Shown here one piece after another: positions 15,659-25,186 of a DNA stretch of 45,174 nucleotides. Numbering within the stretch: position 1 is the first letter of the stretch; each line of letters opens with the position of its first letter. Source of the stretch: an uncultured Clostridia bacterium (lineage in GTDB: Bacteria; Bacillota; Clostridia; Christensenellales; Borkfalkiaceae); assembly GCA_949282385.1 (NCBI GenBank), contig CASDOP010000014.1, positions 1-45,174 of the forward strand, in the 5' to 3' direction. The notes below the pieces were generated by a model, which saw only the letters and a list, made by a program, of their open reading frames with translations, ran no database searches and was not told the origin of the DNA. The translations under genes and the position numbers were made by a program.

Positions 15659-16492
15659 TCACTTTGCACTGAGATTTTTATAAAATTTATTTTTAAGCAG
15701 TTCAAACTCGCTCTTTGCTCCGTCGCGCATAAATTTATCGAGCACGCCGCCCAGCCTCTGCCAGCAACCTTTTTCGTCGCCCACAAGTATGGGATAGAAC
15801 TCAACGGAGTTGCTCTCCGCCGCGTTGAGGTCGCCCGGCGCGTCGCCCACCATGACAACTCTGTCGCGCGAGTAGCCTTTTTTTATGAGTTCGGCTATGC
15901 AATGAGCTTTACTGCCGTCCTGCTGGGTGGTTACCACATCCGTAAGCTGCAGAAGTTCGCACCTTTCCCACTCTTCCGTAACGGCGGCATAATTTGCCGA
16001 GGAAACTATTGCTATATCGAAATTTTTGCTCGCGTTTTTCAGACCGTCGCGCACGCCTTCAAAGGGAATTTTACTCTCTTCGGGCAGCGAAACTATAGCT
16101 TTGTTTACCGCTTTGGACCACTCATATGCCCTTTCGAACACATGATTGCCCGTCTTTTTCCACTCTTCGAAGACCGCCTTTTCGGAGAGTTCTTTTGCAG
16201 CCCTCGTCCAGCTTTCGAAAGCTTTTATATCTTCGTCGTTAGGATATAGTTCGCGCGCAAGACGAGCGAAGCCTAAAAAGCGGTTTATTCCGCGCGTAAG
16301 CTCGAACAGGTTAATTTCGTTCCAGCGTTCGAGGACGCGTTCGACATTTTCGGTTATTTCCCAAGCCTGCACGAAACACGGTCCGAAGCAGTTGAAATGC
16401 TTTATGTTCATCGTGTCCATCGCGCAGCCGTCGCTGTCCACGCATAAAAGGAATTGCTTGTTCTTTTTATAATTTTTAAGCTCTGCAGCCAT
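15659..16492 (-). CDS. HAD-superfamily phosphatase of unknown substrate
   Basis: A 277-residue haloacid-dehalogenase hydrolase. Motif I is DSDGCAMD (Asp19 nucleophile, Asp21 acid/base), motif II is the serine in IAIVSSANYAAV, motif III the lysine near the GYSRDR block, and motif IV VVMVGDAPGDLNAAE. A helical cap of about 130 residues separates motif I from the rest. It lies four bases after the beta-glucuronidase stop, inside the sugar operon, so it may dephosphorylate or detoxify a phosphorylated sugar intermediate. No specific substrate can be named. Confidence 0.85.
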   Translation of the reverse strand: MAAELKNYKKNKQFLLCVDSDGCAMDTMNIKHFNCFGPCFVQAWEITENVERVLERWNEINLFELTRGINRFLGFARLARELYPNDEDIKAFESWTRAAKELSEKAVFEEWKKTGNHVFERAYEWSKAVNKAIVSLPEESKIPFEGVRDGLKNASKNFDIAIVSSANYAAVTEEWERCELLQLTDVVTTQQDGSKAHCIAELIKKGYSRDRVVMVGDAPGDLNAAESNSVEFYPILVGDEKGCWQRLGGVLDKFMRDGAKSEFELLKNKFYKNLSAK

Positions 16493-16496
16493 ATCT

Positions 16497-18317
16497 TCAC
16501 CCTTTGTAATCGAGGGGCAGGCTGTCCCAGCGTCTCTTAAGCTCGAACGCCGCCATTTTAGGCTCGCGATAACGGGTGAAAATGCCCTTCTTGTTTCCGT
16601 CGCAACGGATAAGCCCTTCCGTCGTCTGGAAATCGGCGAAGTTCCATACCTGTTCGCCCATTATGCAGTCGTGTTTGTCAAAAATTTTATGATACCCGTC
16701 AAGGTATTCCGTCTGATAGTTTTCCGCCCACATTACAGAAGGAAGTCGGGTAAGTCCCTGAACGTTGTCCGTGCCGTATTCGGTGAACATTACGGGTTTG
16801 CCCGTCTTTTCCCACTTATCGAGTTCTTCGTCCAGCGCGGCAAACGCGTCTGCCATTTCCAGACCGCTCTTTATATACCAGCCGTAGTAGCGGTTGAGCA
16901 TTACGAAGTCGCAAAGATGCGTACACTTGCAGCGACCGGGCTGGGAAGCTATGATGTGGGCAAAACTTCTGGGACGGTGCTGAACGTCAAGCTCGCGGCA
17001 CCTGTCGAAGAGTTTTTCAAAATATCCCACGGCTTTGTCCGAACCGACCGTGTCTGGTTCGTTGAGCAGGCTCCATGCCACTACACAGGCATAGTTTTTG
17101 TCGCGCGAAACCATCTCCTCGAGCTGGGCGAGGTGATTTTTTATTGTAACCGTCTGCACGATTTCCTTTTCGAAATAGGGCTCTATCTTTGCGCCCGAAG
17201 CCGCATCGACGGCGTTACGGGTAGAAACGAGCATGCCCACAGCGGGAAGTTCGTCTATAACGAGGAAACCTTCCCTGTCCGCCATCTGATAAATTTCTTC
17301 GCTGTAAGGATAATGACTGGTGCGGAAAGAGTTTGCTCCCACCCACTTCATAAGCTCGAAATCGCGCTTTATATAAGGAAGGTTGAAACCTCTTCCGCTT
17401 ACGGGCGCATCCTCGTGCTTGCCGAAGCCCTTGAAATATACGGGCGAGCCGTTTATTAGAATTCTGTTGCCCTTTATCTCAACCGTTCTTATGCCGACTT
17501 CGAGGGGATAGCTGTCGACGAGCTTTGAACCTTCGTACAGTTCGAATTCAAATGTGTATAAGTATGCGTTTCTCGGCTGCCAGAGGCGAACGTTTTCAAT
17601 TTGAATTTTGCCTTCCGCGCCTTCGGCAGAGGCGACTTTGACGCCCTTTTCGTCGTAAACGCTGACCTTGACTTCGGCGTTTTTGCTCAACTGCGTCGAA
17701 TAGGTCGTAAATGAATTTTTGCCTTCGAGAGCGTGATTGAGCGTAATATCCACAATGGACGTCTTGGGCGTTATGACAAGTTTGACGGGACGGATTAAGC
17801 CCGAATAGTTGAAGAAATCGAAATAGGGAGTTGTGAGCTTAGTGCCGTCTCTCAAAACTTTGTATTCGCCGCAGGGCAGCGTTGTGCAGCTCAGTTCGTT
17901 ATTGAGTTTGACAACGACTTTGTTTGGCTTGCCGTAAACGAGCACGTCGTTGAGGTTGTATGAAAAAGGCAGAAATCCGCCGAGGTGCTTTCCAAGCTCT
18001 TTGCCGTTCACGAAAACGGTTGCCTCGTGCGCGGCTGCAAAGAAGCGGATGTCCACATCTCTCTTCTTCCACGCCTCGTCTGCGTAAAAGGTGGTTTCGT
18101 ACCAGAAATCGCCCGTGTATTCCTTGGAATATTTATCCGTAAAAAAGTCGGCAAAACTTGCGGGTACGGGAATATCTATTGCCGTATCGGGAAGAGCCGA
18201 TGTGTAACCCGAAGTCTGTCCGCAAGCCTCCCTGTCAAAACAGAAACGCCACATTCCGGAAAGGTCTACGACCTGTCGCGCCGATGTATTGCGGGGATAT
18301 AACATTTTGTTTGCCAT
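16497..18317 (-). CDS. uidA: Beta-glucuronidase, GH2
   Basis: A 606-residue GH2 enzyme of normal length with a jelly-roll, Ig-like and TIM-barrel domain. The catalytic acid/base is Glu420 in SLLNEPD and the nucleophile Glu513 in MFTEYGTDN. Asn575 and Lys577 in GNKKGIFTR form the N-x-K motif that recognises the glucuronate carboxylate, so the assignment is to beta-glucuronidase and not beta-galactosidase. There is no signal peptide; it acts in the cytoplasm on imported oligosaccharides. AAGGAG lies before the ATG. It belongs with uxuA and uxuB downstream, which use the released uronate after isomerisation. Confidence 0.95.
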   Translation of the reverse strand: MANKMLYPRNTSARQVVDLSGMWRFCFDREACGQTSGYTSALPDTAIDIPVPASFADFFTDKYSKEYTGDFWYETTFYADEAWKKRDVDIRFFAAAHEATVFVNGKELGKHLGGFLPFSYNLNDVLVYGKPNKVVVKLNNELSCTTLPCGEYKVLRDGTKLTTPYFDFFNYSGLIRPVKLVITPKTSIVDITLNHALEGKNSFTTYSTQLSKNAEVKVSVYDEKGVKVASAEGAEGKIQIENVRLWQPRNAYLYTFEFELYEGSKLVDSYPLEVGIRTVEIKGNRILINGSPVYFKGFGKHEDAPVSGRGFNLPYIKRDFELMKWVGANSFRTSHYPYSEEIYQMADREGFLVIDELPAVGMLVSTRNAVDAASGAKIEPYFEKEIVQTVTIKNHLAQLEEMVSRDKNYACVVAWSLLNEPDTVGSDKAVGYFEKLFDRCRELDVQHRPRSFAHIIASQPGRCKCTHLCDFVMLNRYYGWYIKSGLEMADAFAALDEELDKWEKTGKPVMFTEYGTDNVQGLTRLPSVMWAENYQTEYLDGYHKIFDKHDCIMGEQVWNFADFQTTEGLIRCDGNKKGIFTRYREPKMAAFELKRRWDSLPLDYKG

Positions 18318-18332
18318 AATAAATCTCCTTTT

Positions 18333-20066
18333 TTACCAAGCGGTATCCGCGCTGTCGCAGAATGCGTCTACGGGCGATACTCCGCTGAACTGCTCCTCGC
18401 CCGTGAGTTTTTTTGCGAGAGCCTTTATAGTATTCTGGTTTGCGTCGTAGCAATTTATATAGGTCTGAACCTGTGGCACGTCGAAGAGATGGAAGGGACA
18501 GTTGACCGATATGAATATTACGGGAAGTTCGTAAACATACCAGGGCATATCTATGCTGCCCTTCGTAAGCGCGAAATCTATGCGTTGAACGACGCCGTTG
18601 CCCGGCACGTTAGCCATCTGAATGACGAGGTCGTATTTTTTAGTGAAAGTTTCGACCGCGCTCTTCGAGGTATAGAGTTTGCCCATTATTTCCTTGACTT
18701 CGGCGTTGCTCGCCTTTGTCAGTTGCTGAAGCACGGGGGTATAAATTTCAACCTCGAACCCGCGCTTTACAAGCTCGTCTTTGAGCACGTCGTAGTAGCT
18801 CTGTTTATCCGCGCTTATGTAAGAATTGAAAGGATTTACGCTGTCGTGATGAACGAGCAGAACCTTTTTGAATTTATCGGGCGAAAGGGGAATTGTCGTC
18901 TTATCGTTGTGCTTGACGAGGGTTATAGCCTTATGCGCCACTTCGTCGGCGATGCGCCTGTGTTCTTCGCAGCCGACCGAAGAGAGTTCGCCCTTTGCAC
19001 GCCCCTTATTGAGATTGAGATGAGCCTTGAAAGCGAGTATCCTTTCGACGGCTTCATTCAGGCGTTCGACGGTGAGTATGCCGCGTTCAATGCCCTGTCT
19101 GACATATTGAAAGTCCTCTTCGAAATCGTTATAGAACAGGAACATATCGCAACCTGCGGCTATAGAACAGGGAACTATGTCGCGGCGCGCCATGCGACCC
19201 GTCATGCCGACCATATGGGAAGCGTCGGAAATGAGCAGACCGTTGAAGCCGAGTTTTTTTCTTAACAGTCCCTGCAAAAGCGTTTTGCTGAGTGTCGCGG
19301 GCATGCACTTGCCGCCTTCGCGACCTTCGAGGCGGTATTCGTAAGAAGGCAACATTATGTGTCCGACCATAATGCCTTCCGCTCCTTCCTCTATCATGCG
19401 GCTGTAAACATAGCCGAAAGATTTATCCCACTCCTCGCAGGAGAGCGAATTTACTGAATTTGCGAGGTGCTGATCGCGCTCGTCTATGCCGTCGCCGGGG
19501 AAATGCTTGCACACGCAAGCCACGCCCTGCGCGTGAGCCGCGCGCATATATGCTTCGGAAAATTGGGCAACTTTTTTCGGATCGCTGCCGAAAGTGCGGG
19601 TTGCAACTATTGGATTGCGCCAGTTGCGGTGAATGTCGACTATGGGAGCGAACAGAGTATTGCAGCCGACCGCTTTGGCTTCTTTAGCGGAAACTTCGCC
19701 GAGCGCGTAAGCGTATTTAACGTCGTCGGTTGCGCCTATTTTAGTTTCGCAGCCTATTTCCGTACCGTCGGAGCAAGCGCCGTTTCCGCCCGCCTCGGTA
19801 TTTGCCGCAATTATAAGCGGAATGCGCGAAGCTTCGCAATAAGCGTCGAGCAGGTCTGCGATATTTTTGCTGTCCTTGTTCATATAGCGCAAACCGCCGT
19901 AGCCGTGGCTTTCAACTATGCCCTTTACCGCCTGACGGGGAACGGGCGCAGCCATATCTATAAATATCTGCTTTATCTTTTCGTCGAGGCTCATGCCGTC
20001 AAGGGTGTTTTTGACCCAGGCAATCTGCTCATCGTCGAGATAAAAAGGTTTTTCCTTCAAATTCAT
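18333..20066 (-). CDS. GH3 glycosidase, NagZ-like type
   Basis: A 577-residue cytoplasmic GH3 enzyme. The TIM-barrel domain (about 15–345) carries CKHFPGDG-x4-DQH, equivalent to the His-Asp dyad loop of NagZ-type beta-N-acetylhexosaminidases, and the nucleophile Asp in LLISDASHMVGM. A C-terminal alpha/beta sandwich (about 385–570) follows. The dyad loop suggests beta-hexosaminidase or related phosphorylase-type chemistry, while the operon suggests a xylan- or plant-glycan-derived substrate, so specificity is open. AGAGG precedes the ATG, and the gene is 11 bp downstream of the GH39 gene. Confidence 0.85.
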   Translation of the reverse strand: MNLKEKPFYLDDEQIAWVKNTLDGMSLDEKIKQIFIDMAAPVPRQAVKGIVESHGYGGLRYMNKDSKNIADLLDAYCEASRIPLIIAANTEAGGNGACSDGTEIGCETKIGATDDVKYAYALGEVSAKEAKAVGCNTLFAPIVDIHRNWRNPIVATRTFGSDPKKVAQFSEAYMRAAHAQGVACVCKHFPGDGIDERDQHLANSVNSLSCEEWDKSFGYVYSRMIEEGAEGIMVGHIMLPSYEYRLEGREGGKCMPATLSKTLLQGLLRKKLGFNGLLISDASHMVGMTGRMARRDIVPCSIAAGCDMFLFYNDFEEDFQYVRQGIERGILTVERLNEAVERILAFKAHLNLNKGRAKGELSSVGCEEHRRIADEVAHKAITLVKHNDKTTIPLSPDKFKKVLLVHHDSVNPFNSYISADKQSYYDVLKDELVKRGFEVEIYTPVLQQLTKASNAEVKEIMGKLYTSKSAVETFTKKYDLVIQMANVPGNGVVQRIDFALTKGSIDMPWYVYELPVIFISVNCPFHLFDVPQVQTYINCYDANQNTIKALAKKLTGEEQFSGVSPVDAFCDSADTAW

Positions 20067-20077
20067 ATTAATACCTC

Positions 20078-21616
20078 TTATTCCAGTTCCAACAGAACGA
20101 CATCGTTTGTGCGAACAGAAAGTTTTATCCGCGTAACGCCGTTCATACTTTCAAAAGGCTGTTCGCGCCGCCTGAGCGCGGTGTCCGACTTGATTTTTTC
20201 AACCTGCGCGGGTGTGAGAATATCGGGTTTGCCGAGTTTTATCCACTCTTTTTTGGGGTTGCAGTTGTTATCGTCTATCGCCGCCCTGTAAACGCGGTTT
20301 GCCGCGCGATTTACGGCAATTTCGACGGAAAATTTGTCGTCTGCCGAAGGATTTGCGTTCTGCGCATATACGAGAACCTGCGTTTTGTCGCCCTTTCTGA
20401 ATGCGGCGACTTCCACGTCGTCTTCGCCGTAGGGAAGAACGAGCCGTTCGGGATACAAATCTTTGAGTATTCTGAACGCCCAGAAGCTGGGCTTGGGGAT
20501 GCCGTCAACAGATACCATTCCGAAGCTGCCGACAAACGGCTTGTTGAGGCAGAGTATCTCTTCGAAAATGTCCGAACAGCACCAGAACATATATCCGTCC
20601 GTCAGATGAGCGCTGTCGAGGCAGGTTTTAACCGCAAAGCAAGCAGAATATTTTTCGTCATGCACGGGAGCGCCGAATATCGAGCAGCAGTTCCACTCGG
20701 TGATGTACAGAGGCTTATCCCCCGCGGCTCTGCGCGCCTGTTCGTCAAGATTTTTAAGTCCGCCGCGCGTCCAGTGCTCGAAATTTTCCAAATGATAGAA
20801 TATATTTGTTATGCCGTCCGTCAGATCCAGACCCTTATCCGCAGTATCCTTTACGAGTTCGGCAAGACGGCTGTAAGTGCTTACCGTATTGCCGAAGGCG
20901 TCGCCGGGATAGTGATGGGTGGATATGAAATCGTAAGGCACGTCGTTTTCGTTGCAGAATTTTATAAAATCGTCCAGCCAAAGGCAAGCGCTCGATGACG
21001 GTCCGCCGACCATTATTTTTTCATCGACCTGTTTTATCGCTCTTGCCGTGGCGGCGTAAAGATTGAAGTAATCGTTCTGCGTCGCCGCGAAGAACACGTA
21101 AGGCAAATCCGGTTCGTTCCACACTTCGAACTTCCAGCTTTCCACTTCCTCCCTGCCGTAGCGTTCGATGAGGAAATTTATGAACGCCTTTATATATTCG
21201 CTCCATTCCCCCATGTCTTTGGGCATGGTGATGTTGTTTTTATAATGCAGACCAGTTTTTGTGCCGCTTGCAAGCGCGGAAGGCATGAAGGAAAGTTCGA
21301 CAAAAGGTTTCATTCCCGTTGCGAGCACGTTGTCGTAAACGTGCGCAACCTGACGGAAGTTTAACTCCTTTATTTTTTCTGCGCCCTCAACCTTTGCATA
21401 ATCGGCAAAACTCTGCAAAGTAAGCATATCGTCGTCGAATATGCCGTGGAAACGCACGCTCTTTATGCCGAGTTCGTCATGCACGAGTTTGATATGGCTG
21501 CACACGTCGCTTCTGTGAAGCATATACGCGTGGTCGCTGCCTATGCCGAACTGCCAGGAATAATCCGTCGGAAGGGCTTTGGCAGATACATTTATGTCGA
21601 ACGAAAATTTTTTCAT
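20078..21616 (-). CDS. xynB: Beta-xylosidase, GH39
   Basis: A 512-residue GH39 enzyme close to the usual length. The acid/base is Glu168 in FEVWNEPDLP and the nucleophile Glu307 in LYITEWNCC; ISTHHYPGD is also conserved. It lacks a signal peptide, so it should release xylose from short oligosaccharides inside the cell. The ribosome site is weak. The gene is separated from the upstream permease by about 100 bp containing a hairpin at 21659–21690. Its fold is repeated, without catalytic residues, in the regulator encoded at 26940. Confidence 0.92.
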   Translation of the reverse strand: MKKFSFDINVSAKALPTDYSWQFGIGSDHAYMLHRSDVCSHIKLVHDELGIKSVRFHGIFDDDMLTLQSFADYAKVEGAEKIKELNFRQVAHVYDNVLATGMKPFVELSFMPSALASGTKTGLHYKNNITMPKDMGEWSEYIKAFINFLIERYGREEVESWKFEVWNEPDLPYVFFAATQNDYFNLYAATARAIKQVDEKIMVGGPSSSACLWLDDFIKFCNENDVPYDFISTHHYPGDAFGNTVSTYSRLAELVKDTADKGLDLTDGITNIFYHLENFEHWTRGGLKNLDEQARRAAGDKPLYITEWNCCSIFGAPVHDEKYSACFAVKTCLDSAHLTDGYMFWCCSDIFEEILCLNKPFVGSFGMVSVDGIPKPSFWAFRILKDLYPERLVLPYGEDDVEVAAFRKGDKTQVLVYAQNANPSADDKFSVEIAVNRAANRVYRAAIDDNNCNPKKEWIKLGKPDILTPAQVEKIKSDTALRRREQPFESMNGVTRIKLSVRTNDVVLLELE

Positions 21617-21658
21617 GAATTAATATCGATTTGAGTTAATAATCTTTTATGTGATTAG

Positions 21659-21690
21659 GGGGACAATCGTTAAATTTTTAAGACTGTCCC
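21659..21690 (-). other. Hairpin between permease and GH39 genes
   Basis: A stem of about nine pairs, with one G-U, between GGGACAGTC and GATTGTCCC on the minus strand, with an AT-rich loop and no T tract. An AGGAGGG sequence sits at its base. It could stabilise or process the mRNA between the transport and hydrolase sections. Confidence 0.45.
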
Positions 21691-21720
21691 TCCTTTTCAT
21701 CGTTTGCTATAAATAATATG

Positions 21721-22752
21721 TTACGTTTGTTGCGTCTTTGGCGTTAATTTTTGCGCTATTTTGCTTACTATGCTCTTGCAGAAAGCTATAATCTGATCCC
21801 AGAAACCGCTTATGAAGATGAACGCCGCAAGGAACACCGCGTAGTAAATTGTACGCATGCCGCTGAGAACGCCCAACGATTCGAGACCGAAGTACAACAT
21901 CGAAATCGTGAACGCTCCGACGAAAGTTCCGAGGGTATCGTCTATGAACCTCGAAAGGAACAGACCTACGAGCGAAGGGATGATGTTTGAGAACAGCGTT
22001 CCCGCCGTCTGCAAAGGCGTGGTTATTACGCTGAGCGTATTCTGAGTTGCATATACCGCGCCGGCGAGACCGAAAAGTATACCGGAAATAACGTAGCACA
22101 CAATGGTGTTTGCCTTTTCGTTGATACCGATATTTACGGAAGCGCCCTGGTTGCGGGCGAGCAGCGTCGACTGTCTGCCGACAACCGTAAACTTATCGTA
22201 GCAGAAGTATATTACGCAGGCAATCGCAAAAGGAATGAGTATCAGAGGGAACAGTCCCAGCCTGTTGTAATCTGCCATGAACATTATATCGGGACCGGCG
22301 TCGCCGCCCAATACTATGCCGGGTATCGCCTCGAACAGGTATGCCATGGCGAGGGATATAACCGAAATAGGAATTTTGAGCCATGAATATACGCTTGCAT
22401 TGATTACCGAAAGGACTACGCCCGTAAGCACAGAAACAAGTATGAGCACTATTATGCCGCCCGAAACCATATCGGCGACAACACCGCCTATCGTAGCCGA
22501 AACGACTATAAGCGCGCCGCCGCAGAAATCGAAGCGTCCGAATTTAAGCTGAAAGCCTATGCCGAGTGCAACAATCGTCATATATGCGGCGTCGGAAAGA
22601 ATGCTCGTCATTGCGCCTTCGTTAAAGAGGTTAAGAAAGCCGCGTCCGCGCAATCCGCTTACCATAAGCAGAATTATGTAAACCACAATCGGCAATGTAA
22701 CCGTTGCAGCCGTTTGCTTACCCAATTTTTTGGCTATTTGTTTTTTATCCAT
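21721..22752 (-). CDS. CUT2-type sugar ABC transporter permease (second)
   Basis: A 343-residue membrane protein of the RbsC/BPD_transp_2 family, with about nine hydrophobic helices and the family's GRFDFCGGALIVVSA and GQST-LARNQGASVNIGINEKAN blocks, the latter being the cytoplasmic coupling loop. It pairs with the permease encoded at 24119 and the ATPase at 25187 to import a monosaccharide or short oligosaccharide delivered by the binding protein at 22856. Two different permeases indicate a heterodimeric channel. The start follows AAAGGGG. Confidence 0.88.
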   Translation of the reverse strand: MDKKQIAKKLGKQTAATVTLPIVVYIILLMVSGLRGRGFLNLFNEGAMTSILSDAAYMTIVALGIGFQLKFGRFDFCGGALIVVSATIGGVVADMVSGGIIVLILVSVLTGVVLSVINASVYSWLKIPISVISLAMAYLFEAIPGIVLGGDAGPDIMFMADYNRLGLFPLILIPFAIACVIYFCYDKFTVVGRQSTLLARNQGASVNIGINEKANTIVCYVISGILFGLAGAVYATQNTLSVITTPLQTAGTLFSNIIPSLVGLFLSRFIDDTLGTFVGAFTISMLYFGLESLGVLSGMRTIYYAVFLAAFIFISGFWDQIIAFCKSIVSKIAQKLTPKTQQT

Positions 22753-22786
22753 GTCTGATCCCCTTTATGTTAAGGATTTTTTCAAT

Positions 22787-22818
22787 GCCGCCGACCGAAC
22801 CGACGTGCGGTCGGCGGC
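22787..22818 (-). other. Stable hairpin behind the binding-protein gene
   Basis: An 11-bp perfect GC-rich stem (22787–22797 with 22808–22818) with a ten-base loop and no U tract, placed between the binding-protein stop and the next permease. Hairpins here commonly protect the binding-protein part of the mRNA from 3' decay, giving more binding protein than membrane components. That role is inferred. Confidence 0.6.
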
Positions 22819-22855
22819 ACAGATTTTTAAAAACAACCTTTTGCGTCGGCAGTTA

Positions 22856-24079
22856 TCAGCCGAGTACGTTTTCGGAAGTCCAGCTTGAAATGGTATCTAC
22901 AAGTTTCTGGAAAGTTGCGCCCTCTTCGCCTGCAAGCAGAGCCTTTACTTCTTCGGGCCTGATAAGCGAATATTCTACGGAGTTGCCGGTTGCGAAGTTC
23001 ATGCAAGCCGTCTTAGCCTTTTCCATGTCTTCGCTGCTGGTGATATAGAGGTACTGTCCGCTTATGAGCGTGTCTGCCTTTGATGTAGGCTCGTCTGCGT
23101 AAGAATTGCCGCGAACTGCATTGATTATGCGGATGAGAGGATAAATGATGGTTTCTGCAGGGGTCTGGCAAAGAGTTTTGATTGTGTCAGGGAATGCAGA
23201 AACGATGTTGTCATCCCAACCTATCTGGTAAATATCGATATCGGGAGCGGAATTCTGAACGTTGGTGAGTATCTTCTTGCCGAGCGAGTTGACTGCTATA
23301 ACGGCTTCAACGCCGTCTGCCTTCCACTTCTGTACGGTTGCATCGGGAACGCTCTGCATCGAGAAACCTACTTCGAGAGCGCCCTGAGGGTCATTTTCAG
23401 CACCTGCGCTTACGACAAAGGTAAAGTCGTCTTCGTGAGTTGCGTTATATTCTTCTGCGAGTTCCTTGAACCTTTCAATCGCAACTTCTGCAACGGGATA
23501 TGCGTTGAGGGGCGCACGGCAGAAAGTTACCACTCTCGATTCGGTCTTGACAATCGAATTGAAGAGGAATTCGCCGCGCTCGCCGCCGTCGCGGACGATG
23601 TCGCCGTCGGTTACCGCGCCGAGCATTGCGCTGCTGTTCATTACATACTGAACGTTAGCCGCGTCTTCCGTCTTGGTGTTCGCGAAGGTGTTTGCGAAGT
23701 CGGTCATGTAACCTGCATAGTAAGCGGAGTTTTCTTCGCAGAGTTCGATTATTCTCTTCGTGGTGGAAGCGTCTACGTCTACCATCGTTATGATGCCCTG
23801 AGTACCTGCAAGAAGCTGGTTCTGGAAAGACGTGAGAGTGTTGTCTGCGTTTCTGTCGAGCAGAATAGTTGTATATTCAAAGTTAAGGTCGTCCTTGAGC
23901 GCGTCAAGCAGATTGCACATCGAGTTGTAGTTGTTACCCGTTGTCTGCTGAACGCCGACGACTATCTGAACCGTATCGGGATTGACGTTGCTGCAGCCGG
24001 GAGCACTGAGACCTATGCTCGTAACGGTTGCAAGCGCGATGGTTGCGCATAATGCTTTTTTGATTATTCTGGATTTCAT
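22856..24079 (-). CDS. Sugar-binding lipoprotein of the CUT2 transporter
   Basis: A 407-residue extracellular lipoprotein. The signal peptide ends APGC (Cys29 lipidated). The mature part resembles the Peripla_BP_4 (ribose-binding-like) fold, with QIVVGVQQTTGNNYNSM at its start, VDASTTKRIIELCEEN, and GVEAVIAVNSLGKKIL. It would capture the sugar for the two permeases. It lies between the two permease genes, an unusual order since binding proteins usually come first or last. AAAGGGG precedes the ATG. The ligand is likely a xylo- or aldouronic oligosaccharide from context, but this cannot be read from sequence. Confidence 0.85.
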   Translation of the reverse strand: MKSRIIKKALCATIALATVTSIGLSAPGCSNVNPDTVQIVVGVQQTTGNNYNSMCNLLDALKDDLNFEYTTILLDRNADNTLTSFQNQLLAGTQGIITMVDVDASTTKRIIELCEENSAYYAGYMTDFANTFANTKTEDAANVQYVMNSSAMLGAVTDGDIVRDGGERGEFLFNSIVKTESRVVTFCRAPLNAYPVAEVAIERFKELAEEYNATHEDDFTFVVSAGAENDPQGALEVGFSMQSVPDATVQKWKADGVEAVIAVNSLGKKILTNVQNSAPDIDIYQIGWDDNIVSAFPDTIKTLCQTPAETIIYPLIRIINAVRGNSYADEPTSKADTLISGQYLYITSSEDMEKAKTACMNFATGNSVEYSLIRPEEVKALLAGEEGATFQKLVDTISSWTSENVLG

Positions 24080-24118
24080 TTTTTGTTACCCCTTTAAATT
24101 ATTTTTATTTTTAAATTT

Positions 24119-25171
24119 TTATCTCGGAAGAAGAAGCCCGGGTTTGCGGCAGGTAAGGCATACGATTATTACGAAAATAAGCGACCTTACGAGGAATATG
24201 TATTCAGCCGAAATACCGCAGAGGCTGAGACCGAGATTGAGAACGACGTATGTGAGCGTACCGACTACGGTATTGAGCACCCTGCCCTTGTAGCCGCCCG
24301 AAAGGGGCATGCCGCCCATGAGAAGCATAATCATTATGTCCATCTGATAGCTTACGGAGTCCGCTTCGCCGAAAGAATCTTTTCTGGCAATGGAGAACAG
24401 CGACGCAATGCAGAGGAAAATCGCAAATATGCCGTAGCAGAGAATTCTCGTTTTGAGAAGGTCTGCTCCCGCCTGTCTTGCGGCGAGTTTGTTAGAACCG
24501 AGCGCTTTTGCTCTTTTGCCGACTATCGTATAGTTCGTAAGGTAGAAAGCAACGGCAATCAGCGCGATAAGCACTAAAAGTCTGACCCATGTTTCGTTGA
24601 GCGCGCTGAGCGAAACGCCAGCGAGAGGACGAGCGGAATATCCGCTGTCGCCGTAAAGATATGTCGTCAGACCCGAGAACAGCTGCATTAATATTACAGA
24701 ACTCATTACCGTCGGAAGTTTGACGTACGCGCCCACGAAAGCGTTGAACACCGCGCACAGCAGACCGAGCATGACAATCGTCAGAAGAGCGAGGAATATC
24801 GAGCCGACGGTATTTACTATGACGATGAAAATCGTGGCAAACACCGCAACCTGATAGCCGACCGATATATCCATACTGCCCATCAGGTAGACAAAGCACG
24901 CGCCGAGCGCGAGTATGAGATAAACGGTTACCTGCTCTATGTAAGCCTTAAGAACAGCCGTTCGCCAGAAAGTTACCCTCGGTCCTCTTAAAATCTGAGG
25001 CAGGAACGAGAACAGTATCAGAAGCACTATCAGACCGCCTATGGCGACGAGAGTAAAAATGTTGTCCTTTGCCCATTCCTTCCAGTTGAAAGTTTTAACC
25101 TTGGTCCAGACCGTGCCGGGAAGCGCTTTGATGTCAAATTTTTTCTTTTCAGAATTATTTGTGTTACTCAC
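24119..25171 (-). CDS. CUT2-type sugar ABC transporter permease (first)
   Basis: A 350-residue RbsC-family membrane protein with a charged 30-residue N-terminal extension and about nine hydrophobic helices. Family blocks are MGSMDISVGYQVAVFA and the coupling loop KRAKALGSNKLAARQAGADL. The start codon is GTG, with GGGGGGAG seven to eight bases upstream. It follows the ATPase gene by 15 bp. It partners with the permease encoded at 21721. Confidence 0.88.
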   Translation of the reverse strand: MSNTNNSEKKKFDIKALPGTVWTKVKTFNWKEWAKDNIFTLVAIGGLIVLLILFSFLPQILRGPRVTFWRTAVLKAYIEQVTVYLILALGACFVYLMGSMDISVGYQVAVFATIFIVIVNTVGSIFLALLTIVMLGLLCAVFNAFVGAYVKLPTVMSSVILMQLFSGLTTYLYGDSGYSARPLAGVSLSALNETWVRLLVLIALIAVAFYLTNYTIVGKRAKALGSNKLAARQAGADLLKTRILCYGIFAIFLCIASLFSIARKDSFGEADSVSYQMDIMIMLLMGGMPLSGGYKGRVLNTVVGTLTYVVLNLGLSLCGISAEYIFLVRSLIFVIIVCLTCRKPGLLLPR

Positions 25172-25186
25172 TTTTAACTCCCCCCA

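Noticed and set aside
14726..16249. A 507-codon plus-strand frame opposite uxuA and the HAD gene.
   Set aside because: It crosses two well-supported minus-strand genes and shows no domain or start signal.
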